The translations under genes and the position numbers were made by a program. Positions 23,861-34,006 of a stretch of DNA of 64,000 bases are shown piece after piece. Position 1 is the stretch's first letter. Every line of letters begins with the position of its first letter. The notes beneath the pieces are model-generated. The model searched no databases, was not told where the DNA came from, and saw only the letters and a program-made list of their open reading frames with translations. This stretch comes from a virus: positions 1 through 64,000 of IMG/VR virus record IMGVR_UViG_3300029953_000012. The stretch is one strand, 5' to 3'.

Positions 23861-26800
23861 TTACACCTTGAAATTTTGCAAATTAACAGCCATTGTCAAT
23901 GAGTTTCCCTCGCTCGTTAATATGCCAGAAAGATTTCCAGAATCCAGAATATTAGTCGTGCCTTCTCCAGAAAAAATACATACTCCAGTGTTATAAATCG
24001 AATTTGTGGATGTGGAATCTATAAAACCATATTGGGCAATCGCTTTATATGTAACATTTTCCGATAAATTAAAGCCAGTGGCGCTAATTTTTTGGCCTTG
24101 AGATGCGCTAAACGTTAAATAACTCCCCATAAAGACATTTCCATCATCAGGCGGCATTTGTTCATATATAAGTTCAGGATTTAATAGTCCTAAGTCACTC
24201 CAAGCTGGCCACAAGAAAGAATTATAACCAGAATCAAAATATGGCGAGGCGTTGGTATAAATATCTCCACCAGTAATATAAAAATAATTTTGACGAGACT
24301 TCATATATGATGGCGCTGGCAAAACCGGCTGATAACCACTTCCAGAAGGGATATTAAAAATACCAGTCGGTATTCTACTAAGAACATCTGAAACATAAAT
24401 CGGTTGAAATAGTCCAGATAAAGACCTTGCTCCAGAAATACCGGAGAGACATATCCCGTCACTTATGACGGCACTTTCAGCTTGTCCCGTATATCCAAAT
24501 ATTCCACTAACAATACATTCACCAGAAGGTACAATTATTTGTTGACTTTGATAAGGAATTTGTCCTATTCCCGAAATTAACAAATTATTAATTGTGAAAG
24601 AAATCCTTGTAACATCCCTAATACCAGTAAAATATGCATTAGGTGTTTTTTTTGACCAATAATATGCCGTTGGATTTCTGGGATAAGTAGTGTTACCGAA
24701 CGCATCTACACCAGTAGGAACAATGCTATAAAAATCAATATCTGGTTGAGGATAAAAAATAGTACTATTTATTGCTGTTTCGTATGTGAATGATTGTCCT
24801 ACAAGACTTTGAAAATCAAAATTTTGGAATGGAACACTAAACTGACTTTCAGCATTATTATTAATAAATCTTGAAAAATCCAAATACCTAGAGTCACCAA
24901 ATTGAGAAGAGTGCTCTTCTCCATTAACTGGGTCGTCAAAAGAATTAGAAGCAAAAATTTTTCTTGCCCTAATAGTAGCTAAAGATTTTGACGAAAATCC
25001 CATTAGTGTTCCAGTATTTCCTGAAATATTAATATTAGCTATAGTACCTTCTGGAATTAATCCAAAAGTAGTAATAACAGGACTTCTATTATTAATACCG
25101 GGGGCAATACCAGAGTCTAATACGAAATTTTGTGCAATTGTAGGGCAAACTCCAACAGAACCAGTTTGAGTTATTGGAATATTATTTAATAACAAAACTC
25201 CACTAGGAAATAATAAATTTCCTGTTGCTACACATAATTCTACATCTCTATCAAAAGGTCCAATATTTAGACCCCCACTAGAATATAAGACTCCGGTATT
25301 ATAAAAAAGTGGAAATGACGTAGATAAATCAAAATCAAAATAATATTCTGTCCCAATCCACCTAGAATTAAAATTAATACCCTGAGACGAAATGATACTT
25401 GTGAACGGCTGAACATTATAATTGTAGTAATAAGGGTAATAATTTAAATTTTTAGAATAAATATTTAATCCAGAAGATGTTAATCCCAAGACAAACAGGT
25501 AGTTGTCGTTTTCTGGTGCTCTTACATGATAAAATGAATCGGAATTTGCTCCTATGAAACAAGGATTACAGTCTTCTGCTATTCTAGTCCCCCATTGAAA
25601 AATATTTACATCATACCAAGCGTCTCCGATTATTCCATGAGGATGATTTCCTCCTTCTGACTCGGCACCACTACCAATTCTGCCCCCAATATATTTATAA
25701 AAAATTGGGTCTTGTCCACTAAAAAACGTATTTCCATCTAAAAGTGCCCCACTGTCTCCATTTAATGATATTGTTTGATTTCCTTCAAAACACGATACAC
25801 CAGCTCCATTTGTATAATTATTTATTCCTGAGTCAAGTACTAAAGAAGATATAAGTTCCCCAGATTCTAAATTAAAAATCGGAAACGTATAATTCATTGT
25901 GCCACTCATTGTTTTCCCAGTGTAACCCCAAAATAATGGCTTTTGGGCAGGACTTAAAATATAGATAGAACCACTTTTGTTTATTCCTGTCATTACAGTC
26001 TTTGTAGTTGTCCCTGAAATAGCTTTGACTCCGCAGTTCCATCTAGATGTTATATAATCAGTACCGAAATTTGAATTATATAAAAAAGAATTTAACGAAG
26101 GGTCTGAAGTAAAATTTATTGAAGGAACATAATTTGAATCCACCATATTAAAACCAAGATAAGCAGAATATTGGAAACCCCCATTTTGAAGGTAAAAACC
26201 AGTATTAGAGAAGGAATACGAGGAGTCAAAATTATGATTATCTGGAACAAAAGGCTCAGCCATACTACTTTTTAATTTTCCCGTTAAAGAATAGCCGGTC
26301 GCTCTTATTGCATTTGGATAAATGTATTGTCCGTATTGATTTTTTAAACAATAGACTTCGGTTACTGTTTCTTCGTTAACTTGTATATTGTAATTTACTG
26401 ATGTAGGAAAACCGTTAATAGAAGCCGAATAGTCCTGAAATACCGCTTGAGCGTTAGGATAAAGAAATGTATTTTCATAACTTAAATAAGGCCCACTAGA
26501 GTAACGAGGAATAAAATTTTCTACTTTTTGGGTATTATATATTGCTCCATAATTAGAAGGATTTCCAATCACAGAACTAGGAATAGGAGCAAAAATAGAC
26601 CAACCAGTATTGACCGCGCCCAATGTTCCATCTGGATAATAAGAATATAAAATAGGTTTGCCAAAATAATTAACACCAGTAGATGTATCTCCTGTAATAA
26701 TAAATGCATATTGTTGAACCAAAGGATATACTATCCCACCAACGCCAGTAAATCCAGAAATATAGTTTATTTTTGAATAAGAAGAACCAATGGTGTTTGA

Positions 26801-28621
26801 ATATTCTAATAATAGTTGATTCAAGGAAACTAAATTTCCACTTAAATAGTATTGATATCCAGTATATGAATAACCCGCATTTAATTCTAAACTTTGAGAA
26901 CCAGAAACCCCACTCCCTCCAAAATTATCACCAATAGCTAAACATTTTTTTGTTACATCGTCGTAAGTTGAAATTCCAGAAGAAGTTATTATATTATAAA
27001 TCGGTATGCTTGTCTGGGCTGAAAACACAGGATAATGAACGGAAGATTCTCCGGTAGATATTAGATTATAGTTGGAGATGTTATAACTACCCCCAGACAA
27101 CATTGCGGCTCTCATTACTATAGAAGGATAACTAGGAAATGATATATTATCAAACGTTTGATAAAAGGCAAACCCCGGCAACGTAGGATTATTGTTACTT
27201 AATTGAGGAGGACCAACAACTCCAGTACAAGTTAAAGTCCCATCTCCTGTATCAGTTGCGTTATTATAAGGAGATGTATTTATATTTAATGCTCTTTTTG
27301 TTACTCTTCCAGTGTCCATTTCTGGATTCATTTGTAAAAACTCATAATTTTTTGCTAAAGAATCCTTTAATTCTAATGGTGCAAATTTCCAACCCGTCCA
27401 ATTATTGAGCCAGCCAGTATATCCACAACCAGCAGAACAATGTCCCATTCCATCAGTTCCTAGACAATATTTATAAAGAACCCATTTAGGACTATTATCC
27501 CCTTGGTGCATACTCATAAAAGGTAAACCAGTTCCAGTATAATCCGCCCAAATAAATAACTCTTGATTGGTATTAGTAAAATCACCAAGTCCCCAAGAAC
27601 AATAAAAATCATTAGTTAAAATATTCGTCCTTCCATTTCCATATTCATTATTCGAACTAAAAAATCCTTGTGAATCTACCTGACCACCACTAATAAGATA
27701 TTGGAAATATCCACTAGAATTTCTTTCATTTGAATATAAAATATCGTTATTAGAGTGGTAGTCATTATAATTTAAAACAGCTTCATCAAAAGACACATAT
27801 GCTGCTTCTGTAGCAGAATCAAAATAACCCGAACTATCAGGCCCGTCATTAAATTCTCTAAAAAATTTTATACCAGAAATTGGGCCTATATAGGTATCTG
27901 GATTGATACATGGAGAGTTTGTAATAACTGACAATACTAAAGTCCCAGTATTTGTCGTAATATTCTGGTTAAACTGAATACATGGAGTCAAACCCGATGG
28001 AATAGATGGATAAATAAATTCCCCAGATACAAAATAGTATTGGTTTTCAGAATCTTTTATATTCTGGGCTAAACTATTAAAATTAGGATTGGCAAAAAGT
28101 ACTGATGAATCATACCAATTATAATTAATGGCTTTTTGAATATCTCCCGAACTTCCTGATATTTGTGCTAATGCACCGTTGACCCCAGATAAACTAAAAC
28201 TTTCTATCGCGGCTGAAACGCCAGAATTTGTTACCGAATAAAACGGACCTCCATAATAATAATTAAGAACACCACAAAAAGAATTAATATATCCAACCAC
28301 CATCGACTCTTCAATATTTGGGAAATTAGCGTAAGAATAGATTATTGCAGCAGTGCCAATTAATGCATTTCCATTCATCCCCAAAATATTCCCTACTGAA
28401 TCTTCTAATAAACTGGTATAAGCATCAGAAGAACCAAATCCAGAAGTTGTAAATCCTGTTTGGGCGTTAAATATGTTATAAACGTAAATTCCGTCGCCAG
28501 TCGTTGCACCAAAACCCGATGCCAGAGACGATAATACCGCCAAAGCATTATTCCCAGAACCACCACAACGAGCATACGCTGCCGCACTCGCTACCCCAAA
28601 CATTTGACTGACTATACTCAT
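23861..28621 (-). CDS. Giant virion structural protein (1,586 aa)
   Basis: A very long protein rich in Ser, Gly, Asn and Tyr, with the phrases 'YNTGV', 'SSG' and 'SGxxG' spread over its whole length. The same style appears in the other minus-strand tail proteins, so a beta-rich tail fibre, tail-tip or virion-decoration role is likely. The N-terminal 130 residues are more alpha-helical and small-residue rich (MSIVSQMFGVASAAAYARCG). No catalytic domain is recognised. It follows the similarly sized upstream gene by eight bases (ATG at 28621, preceded by TATAATATAAC). Being at the 3' end of the late block it ends at the stem-loop shared with the polymerase gene. Confidence 0.7.
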   Translation of the reverse strand: MSIVSQMFGVASAAAYARCGGSGNNALAVLSSLASGFGATTGDGIYVYNIFNAQTGFTTSGFGSSDAYTSLLEDSVGNILGMNGNALIGTAAIIYSYANFPNIEESMVVGYINSFCGVLNYYYGGPFYSVTNSGVSAAIESFSLSGVNGALAQISGSSGDIQKAINYNWYDSSVLFANPNFNSLAQNIKDSENQYYFVSGEFIYPSIPSGLTPCIQFNQNITTNTGTLVLSVITNSPCINPDTYIGPISGIKFFREFNDGPDSSGYFDSATEAAYVSFDEAVLNYNDYHSNNDILYSNERNSSGYFQYLISGGQVDSQGFFSSNNEYGNGRTNILTNDFYCSWGLGDFTNTNQELFIWADYTGTGLPFMSMHQGDNSPKWVLYKYCLGTDGMGHCSAGCGYTGWLNNWTGWKFAPLELKDSLAKNYEFLQMNPEMDTGRVTKRALNINTSPYNNATDTGDGTLTCTGVVGPPQLSNNNPTLPGFAFYQTFDNISFPSYPSIVMRAAMLSGGSYNISNYNLISTGESSVHYPVFSAQTSIPIYNIITSSGISTYDDVTKKCLAIGDNFGGSGVSGSQSLELNAGYSYTGYQYYLSGNLVSLNQLLLEYSNTIGSSYSKINYISGFTGVGGIVYPLVQQYAFIITGDTSTGVNYFGKPILYSYYPDGTLGAVNTGWSIFAPIPSSVIGNPSNYGAIYNTQKVENFIPRYSSGPYLSYENTFLYPNAQAVFQDYSASINGFPTSVNYNIQVNEETVTEVYCLKNQYGQYIYPNAIRATGYSLTGKLKSSMAEPFVPDNHNFDSSYSFSNTGFYLQNGGFQYSAYLGFNMVDSNYVPSINFTSDPSLNSFLYNSNFGTDYITSRWNCGVKAISGTTTKTVMTGINKSGSIYILSPAQKPLFWGYTGKTMSGTMNYTFPIFNLESGELISSLVLDSGINNYTNGAGVSCFEGNQTISLNGDSGALLDGNTFFSGQDPIFYKYIGGRIGSGAESEGGNHPHGIIGDAWYDVNIFQWGTRIAEDCNPCFIGANSDSFYHVRAPENDNYLFVLGLTSSGLNIYSKNLNYYPYYYNYNVQPFTSIISSQGINFNSRWIGTEYYFDFDLSTSFPLFYNTGVLYSSGGLNIGPFDRDVELCVATGNLLFPSGVLLLNNIPITQTGSVGVCPTIAQNFVLDSGIAPGINNRSPVITTFGLIPEGTIANINISGNTGTLMGFSSKSLATIRARKIFASNSFDDPVNGEEHSSQFGDSRYLDFSRFINNNAESQFSVPFQNFDFQSLVGQSFTYETAINSTIFYPQPDIDFYSIVPTGVDAFGNTTYPRNPTAYYWSKKTPNAYFTGIRDVTRISFTINNLLISGIGQIPYQSQQIIVPSGECIVSGIFGYTGQAESAVISDGICLSGISGARSLSGLFQPIYVSDVLSRIPTGIFNIPSGSGYQPVLPAPSYMKSRQNYFYITGGDIYTNASPYFDSGYNSFLWPAWSDLGLLNPELIYEQMPPDDGNVFMGSYLTFSASQGQKISATGFNLSENVTYKAIAQYGFIDSTSTNSIYNTGVCIFSGEGTTNILDSGNLSGILTSEGNSLTMAVNLQNFKV

Positions 28622-28629
28622 ATGTTATA

Positions 28630-31600
28630 TTATAGATTAACCGACGCCGATGCCAAAACCGAATTAGACATGAAACTTGAGCGTTGTGATTCCTGATACA
28701 TCGATGAACCATAATTTAGAGTCGGTGTAATATAATTACAGTGGTCAGCCCCACCATCAAAACATGGAGAAAAACCATTCAATTCAACCCCCGAAAGACT
28801 ATATCCCCCAGCAAAAAGTGCCCCTGTTAAATATTGTAAGTGAGGAGTTCCAAAAGCTCCTCTAAAATATGTTCCAGATGCATCTATTAAAGTCATATTT
28901 TGGGTTGTATTACCAATTACTGGACTATTTGCTACAATTCGATATCCATGACCACTGGGATAATTAGTTGTTAATTCTTGTTGTTTTCCTCCTGCTAAAA
29001 AACCAAATTGATATCTCATACTTAAACATGGGTCGAAACAGTCTCCATTTTTTAAATCAGAATCTGAACATCCATATAATTGAAATTCTTGATTTTGAGC
29101 AAAATAAATTCCAGACTGAACATACTCTGATGTTATTCCTGAATTATCTGGTAAATACCCCAAAAATACATCACCATAAGCCCTACCTTCTTGTCCAGAA
29201 TCGGCGATTACACCAAATCGCGTTGTTTTAACTCCCTGTAGATTTTCAGGACCAAATACTTGTAATCTGGCATTGTTCATTGTTGCGATGTCTTTTGTCG
29301 ATTGGCCATATTTAATACTTAAACCATAAATTGCCGGAGCATCATATTGTTGTGAATAATTCTGGTTCCATCCATAAGAATAGAAACCTTGTGATACTCC
29401 ATTTCCATTTCTGTCTCTATTCTGAGGGCGAGTCTTCCAATGATAAGCATATGGTCCAAACAAAGGATATCTTTCTAAGTAAGTATTATTAGGCTTACCA
29501 AGCCAAAAATACTGCATTGAACTATTAGTACTTCTTAGCCCCGGACTCATATAATTTAAATTAACTACGTTTTTCTTTTTAAGCGTATCGCAATAATCAT
29601 AAAAAGAACTAAAACCCTCAATCCAATAAATCATATTTCTTCCAAGGCCATTTTTATGCCAACCACAGTTATCTCCCGCTAAAACCCCATCACTAAGAAG
29701 ATTTTTCTTAAGCGTTTCAAAATCTGATGCAGATAATTGATAAGGAGTCTGAGAAAGTATGGATTGTGGAGAGTTCCAACCAAATAAATGAATGGTGCCT
29801 AAGTTATTACCCCATTGCCATTGGCCAATTCCCGGTGATATTGTTACTTGTCCAGCGTTTGTAATTTCCACAGAAGGGACATATAATTCACCAGCGTTTC
29901 CTAATTGGTTCCATTCGACTCCATATTTTCCATCGGTATCAACTATCGGATATTGCATATTAGCCCAATGAACAACACCATTTATGACTACCCTTATACC
30001 ATCCTGCATAGAAGCCATTTCATAATTCGTACATACCGGCAAATGATTTCTTCCATAAAGGAAATCTCCATCTGTTTGAGTTAACGTCTTTGTATACTTT
30101 GCTAAAGAACCATAATGTAACATTCTTCCCCAATCTTCAATAAGTCCCCTTGTATCATATAAAGTTCCGGGTGTATAACTTTGACCCGCTCCTCTATATC
30201 CCCACAAACCCAAAAATTTATAAGAATATACATCTCCCCATCCAGCGTTAGGAGGAGGTAATTGTTCTTCTACCACATCTTCTGGAATAGCGTATGGGTC
30301 ATTGACAAAACCGGCATAATTTTCAACACCTGAAGATTCCATATTAACTGAATAACTATTAGTACTATCTTGGAATGAAACCGTTGGAGCCGCTCCGACA
30401 TTACCACCATTTAAAATACTTAAATCAAATTTTAACCAATTTTCAATAAATAATTTTGATGGTTCACTAATTCTAATTCCAAACCTACCTTTAACCATAC
30501 AAAAGTAATAATATTGGTCGTCTATCCCTTTTTCAGCCCCTTTAATAAAGGTCATGTAAAAATTATTCTGTTTGGCCGTTTGATAATTCGAATCATTAAT
30601 AAATTCATAAGACCAAGCGGGATTGTATGAATTATAGGGTGGTATACATGCTTGAGGATGAATTAATGTACAAACTGGTCCATTACCCTCTAATGGGCAC
30701 CAATTTCCAGTAGGACTAGCTGGGTCAAGAGCACCCCAATTAGGATTAAGAAGAAAATTTCTAAAATCATTTCCAGCGAATGTTCCTATACACGAACTAA
30801 TTGGAATACGATACCACTGATAAGATAGCGGGTAAAGATTGTTGTAATTTTCATCAACCATTTTGAGTTTGGTAGTCCAATAAACAATTTCGGGATAGCG
30901 AATATTTATCTTATCTTCGGGGATAGTGTGATAATCTACTGCTAAAGCACGAAAAGTGGGTGATTGACCTATTTTACAGTATGTTGTATTAAATGGCTGT
31001 TGAATAAAAATTGGAGTAAAGCACGAAAAATTTCCCTGAAGTTTCCCAATGCCATTATATCCCATAGCCAACCATCCATTACCCACATATCCTTCTCCCA
31101 TGACTGTTCCTGTAACAACTGGTTCATAAGTTGGGATTGGTAACTCTGCGCTGATATTAGAATTGAAATATCCGGGATAGAATGATGAATTATTTATATT
31201 TGCCACTTCTCCGATAAAACTACTTAGTCCAGATACGTTTTGCCCATTACCATAAGTACCCAAAAAGAATGACCTTGTTAAACCGCTATCTGCAAAGTAA
31301 TGATTCAAACCAAAACCACCGTAAGCTTTCCCCCAATTAATACTGTTAATAAAATTACCAGCTTTGTCGTAACTAAAGGCTATTTTATTAGTAGGGTATA
31401 GGTCTATTGGATTTCCTTTAATATAATTTTCCAAATATCTCGACGACATTCTTTGTTGTTTCGCCGACGCCAAACCACTATAAAAATTTGTGTCAATATT
31501 CCCAACGGATTGCAATACTACATATCCATATGTATTTTCTATATTAGTCCAATGATAATTATCACCGGCTCCGGTTAAAATTCCATTTAAACTTTGTTTA

Positions 31601-33393
31601 AAATTCATGTATACATCATTATTACTTAGAATAGGATATATCATCCCGGTAGCGTATAGCACAGAGGCCGCGCCACTTTCAAATAATGGTTGGCCATTTA
31701 ACAAAGAGTAAATTCCACTAGGGAAAACAGCACTTAATCCATTAAATAAATTATTATACAACACTAAGAAACTCTGATTACCAGTTAACGCATTATAATC
31801 AGAAGATTGAGCTATTAAACCTGAATTAGCCCATAGAAATAATGCCATATTCAAACTATAGAAATCAGAACTATCTTGTTCGGCTTGTGCAACATTAAGT
31901 AGATTGGCGTATGCGGCAAAACTCCAATTAATTCCTGCGTCACCATTTAAAACGGTGTCAGTGGTTCCATCCGTAGAGGTATAAGTCACTCCTGTATCTA
32001 TTTCCACGGCATCTGGATAAGCTGGATTACCACTAACCGCATAATCAAAAGGTAAACTAACACAGCCATTAAAAAACCTTGTTCCATAAAAGCCAAATTT
32101 GTTTAATGCGGCATAATAGGGAATATCAAAGTAATAGGACGGACAAGCATAAATTGAAGCACCAAATGTATGTGGGAGAAAATTTACTGTTTCTGGACAT
32201 TGACGCCTAGCCCAATAATCATCAGAATCAGCTAAGGTATAATTAAACAATTCGCTTCCAAATGCTGGTTGATTAGAAGTGGCTGCGATACCTACATTAC
32301 CTCCATTATTATCTTGTCCATTACTAAATGGAAAACCGTCAGAGTTTTCTTTATAGAGTAGGTGCCATATATTCCACCAATTAAAAAAATCAAAATTAGA
32401 AGTCGAATCTGTATTATCAACATCAGGAGCGTCTAACAGAAAACTTTCTACAGAAGTTCCAACACCATTTAAGGAACCTTCTGCTACTAATCCCGGACAC
32501 GTAGGCATAACATTAAAAATAGAATACTGTTGAGATATAGTATAATAAGGAACTGGTCTACCTGAGATATAGGAAACTATATTTTCGTTTTGAGCAGAAG
32601 TAGTACCATCGCCATTTGGTACATTAGGAAGACCGCTAGAAGTAAAAGCATAACGATACACCGTGTTAATAGCAAAATTATCTAACGATGTTGGAATTGG
32701 GTTGGTATTGTAATAAGTATTACCGGCGACTGAAGATGCTGTTCCGCCAATTATGTTATATTGAACTTCGTCCCAATAAAACGCCACACTTAAATCTTGT
32801 GGACACGCAATAGCAGGAGAATTGATAAAAGCGGTTGCACTAGTAGAAGACGCACTAATACCGGGGTCAAGTTGGGTGTTAATTCCGAATAAATCATTAT
32901 ATTCGCTATTCGTTAATGTCGAACAAGAACCGTTTTCGGCTAAAGCATCTGTACCGTCTTGGTTCATTTGATAAATACTGGCGTTTTGACCAAAAGGTGG
33001 GGCGAAATATCCGTCTTGACAAAAGGCGTTGTAGAAGTTGTAACCTGAATACCAACAATTTGAATCTGAGCCGACTCCATGGCAAACGCCTATTAATGGC
33101 TGAGAGATTCGATAGTAGAGGTATCCGCTTAGGTCAGAAGCATTTGCTGTCGCACCAGAAATTACACCCGTTGGACTTTGCAGGTACCCTGAATCGATGT
33201 TAGCGTTCCCAGATTGGAAGAATACTAAAATTCCGGTAACACCTGTTGCGTTAAGGCCGTTTGCGATTAAACTCGGAGCTATATTATCATCAAGAATTGA
33301 ATTACCTGTGGACAACCCACTTTGGGATAACCATAAAGAGTAATTTCCATCGAAAATATTATTAACGATGACGCCTGAACCTGTGATATTCAT
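28630..33393 (-). CDS. Giant virion structural protein (1,587 aa), Cys-rich with Ig-like segment
   Basis: Nearly the same length as its downstream neighbour but different in sequence. The N-terminal third contains many Cys (GVCHGVGSDSNCWYSGYNFY, CPSYYFDIPYYAAL) and aromatic-Gly repeats. Around the middle, LYPLSYQWYRIPISSCIGTF with, further on, DQYYYFCMVKGRFG looks like an Ig-type beta sandwich ('YqWy' and 'Y.C.v'). The C-terminal third has further Gly/Tyr-rich segments. A tail fibre or host-surface-binding role is inferred from size, composition and position among the structural genes. It is the first minus-strand gene of its block, with AGTGTATTA (33401-33409) 8 bases before the ATG. Confidence 0.68.
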   Translation of the reverse strand: MNITGSGVIVNNIFDGNYSLWLSQSGLSTGNSILDDNIAPSLIANGLNATGVTGILVFFQSGNANIDSGYLQSPTGVISGATANASDLSGYLYYRISQPLIGVCHGVGSDSNCWYSGYNFYNAFCQDGYFAPPFGQNASIYQMNQDGTDALAENGSCSTLTNSEYNDLFGINTQLDPGISASSTSATAFINSPAIACPQDLSVAFYWDEVQYNIIGGTASSVAGNTYYNTNPIPTSLDNFAINTVYRYAFTSSGLPNVPNGDGTTSAQNENIVSYISGRPVPYYTISQQYSIFNVMPTCPGLVAEGSLNGVGTSVESFLLDAPDVDNTDSTSNFDFFNWWNIWHLLYKENSDGFPFSNGQDNNGGNVGIAATSNQPAFGSELFNYTLADSDDYWARRQCPETVNFLPHTFGASIYACPSYYFDIPYYAALNKFGFYGTRFFNGCVSLPFDYAVSGNPAYPDAVEIDTGVTYTSTDGTTDTVLNGDAGINWSFAAYANLLNVAQAEQDSSDFYSLNMALFLWANSGLIAQSSDYNALTGNQSFLVLYNNLFNGLSAVFPSGIYSLLNGQPLFESGAASVLYATGMIYPILSNNDVYMNFKQSLNGILTGAGDNYHWTNIENTYGYVVLQSVGNIDTNFYSGLASAKQQRMSSRYLENYIKGNPIDLYPTNKIAFSYDKAGNFINSINWGKAYGGFGLNHYFADSGLTRSFFLGTYGNGQNVSGLSSFIGEVANINNSSFYPGYFNSNISAELPIPTYEPVVTGTVMGEGYVGNGWLAMGYNGIGKLQGNFSCFTPIFIQQPFNTTYCKIGQSPTFRALAVDYHTIPEDKINIRYPEIVYWTTKLKMVDENYNNLYPLSYQWYRIPISSCIGTFAGNDFRNFLLNPNWGALDPASPTGNWCPLEGNGPVCTLIHPQACIPPYNSYNPAWSYEFINDSNYQTAKQNNFYMTFIKGAEKGIDDQYYYFCMVKGRFGIRISEPSKLFIENWLKFDLSILNGGNVGAAPTVSFQDSTNSYSVNMESSGVENYAGFVNDPYAIPEDVVEEQLPPPNAGWGDVYSYKFLGLWGYRGAGQSYTPGTLYDTRGLIEDWGRMLHYGSLAKYTKTLTQTDGDFLYGRNHLPVCTNYEMASMQDGIRVVINGVVHWANMQYPIVDTDGKYGVEWNQLGNAGELYVPSVEITNAGQVTISPGIGQWQWGNNLGTIHLFGWNSPQSILSQTPYQLSASDFETLKKNLLSDGVLAGDNCGWHKNGLGRNMIYWIEGFSSFYDYCDTLKKKNVVNLNYMSPGLRSTNSSMQYFWLGKPNNTYLERYPLFGPYAYHWKTRPQNRDRNGNGVSQGFYSYGWNQNYSQQYDAPAIYGLSIKYGQSTKDIATMNNARLQVFGPENLQGVKTTRFGVIADSGQEGRAYGDVFLGYLPDNSGITSEYVQSGIYFAQNQEFQLYGCSDSDLKNGDCFDPCLSMRYQFGFLAGGKQQELTTNYPSGHGYRIVANSPVIGNTTQNMTLIDASGTYFRGAFGTPHLQYLTGALFAGGYSLSGVELNGFSPCFDGGADHCNYITPTLNYGSSMYQESQRSSFMSNSVLASASVNL

Positions 33394-33497
33394 CCATTAT
33401 TAATACACTTTTTTGACTTTAAAGAGGTTTTTTTGAATTATTTGTTTCTAAAACACTCTAATCTAGTATAATAAATAAAACTAAAATTATTAAAAAT
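33394..33497. promoter_or_regulatory. Divergent promoter region
   Basis: This 104-base gap separates divergent genes. For the plus strand there is a perfect TATAAT at 33467-33472, 25 bases before the ATG at 33498, and a second candidate TTGACT (33413-33418) with AATTAT (33436-33441) at 17-base spacing. For the minus strand AGTGTATTA (33409-33401) lies 8 bases before the ATG of the giant gene. A 16-base sequence at 33443-33458 is repeated at 38232. Confidence 0.6.
33443..33458 (+). repeat. 16-base direct repeat, copy 1
   Basis: TGTTTCTAAAACACTC occurs here and again at 38232-38247. Both copies lie in intergenic regions at the two ends of the plus-strand island (33498-38188). The sequence has internal dyad character (GTTT...AAAAC). 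Function unknown. It may mark the borders of an inserted gene block or be a protein-binding site. Confidence 0.45.
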
Positions 33498-34004
33498 ATG
33501 CAAAAAATTCTCGCCTTTTACAAACCAAATTCAAAAAACAGCGGCCACTGCGCCAGCTTTAGTCAATCCCCCAAAGACGGAACCATTTTTGCGTCAATCC
33601 TCAAACAATCAGGGTGGAATGACGAAAAGAAAATTGGTTCTTTCTTGGAAAGTCGTAATGACCCCCTTAAAAACGTTAACGTTAAACTCTCTCAAACTGA
33701 AGCCGCTGCTATTTTAGACTGCTTAGAAAGAAATAGACCGCTATCTACCGTCCATGATTCGGACACATCACTTAAGACAATTCAGTTCACGCCTTGGATG
33801 AATAAACCCTTAAATCCAGAAGATAAGGCTACTCAAAAAGGTTTCTCTTTTTCAATATCAATAACAAACAAGCAGGATTCTACTTCACCAAAATTAGCTT
33901 TTTATATTGGTTTTTCATTTTCTGAGGGCAGACTTATTCGCTCATACTTAGACGAATCCTTAAGAAGGTCGTTTGAAAGTGTGGAAGTAGTTGATTCAAT
34001 TTAA
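33498..34004 (+). CDS. Conserved-looking phage protein, possible ssDNA-binding (168 aa)
   Basis: A 168-residue protein starting KILAFYKPNSKNSGHCASFS and DGTIFASILKQSGW, then VNVKLSQTEAAAILDCLERN and GFSFSISI, LAFYIGFSFSEGRLIRSYL. The alternation of four or five strands with a final helix resembles Whirly/PC4-type nucleic-acid-binding folds, and I recall similar phage proteins of unknown function. That resemblance is weak. It is first in the plus-strand island, preceded by a TATAAT promoter, and the next gene begins two bases after its stop. No Shine-Dalgarno is seen. Confidence 0.6.
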   Translation: MQKILAFYKPNSKNSGHCASFSQSPKDGTIFASILKQSGWNDEKKIGSFLESRNDPLKNVNVKLSQTEAAAILDCLERNRPLSTVHDSDTSLKTIQFTPWMNKPLNPEDKATQKGFSFSISITNKQDSTSPKLAFYIGFSFSEGRLIRSYLDESLRRSFESVEVVDSI

Positions 34005-34006
34005 AT

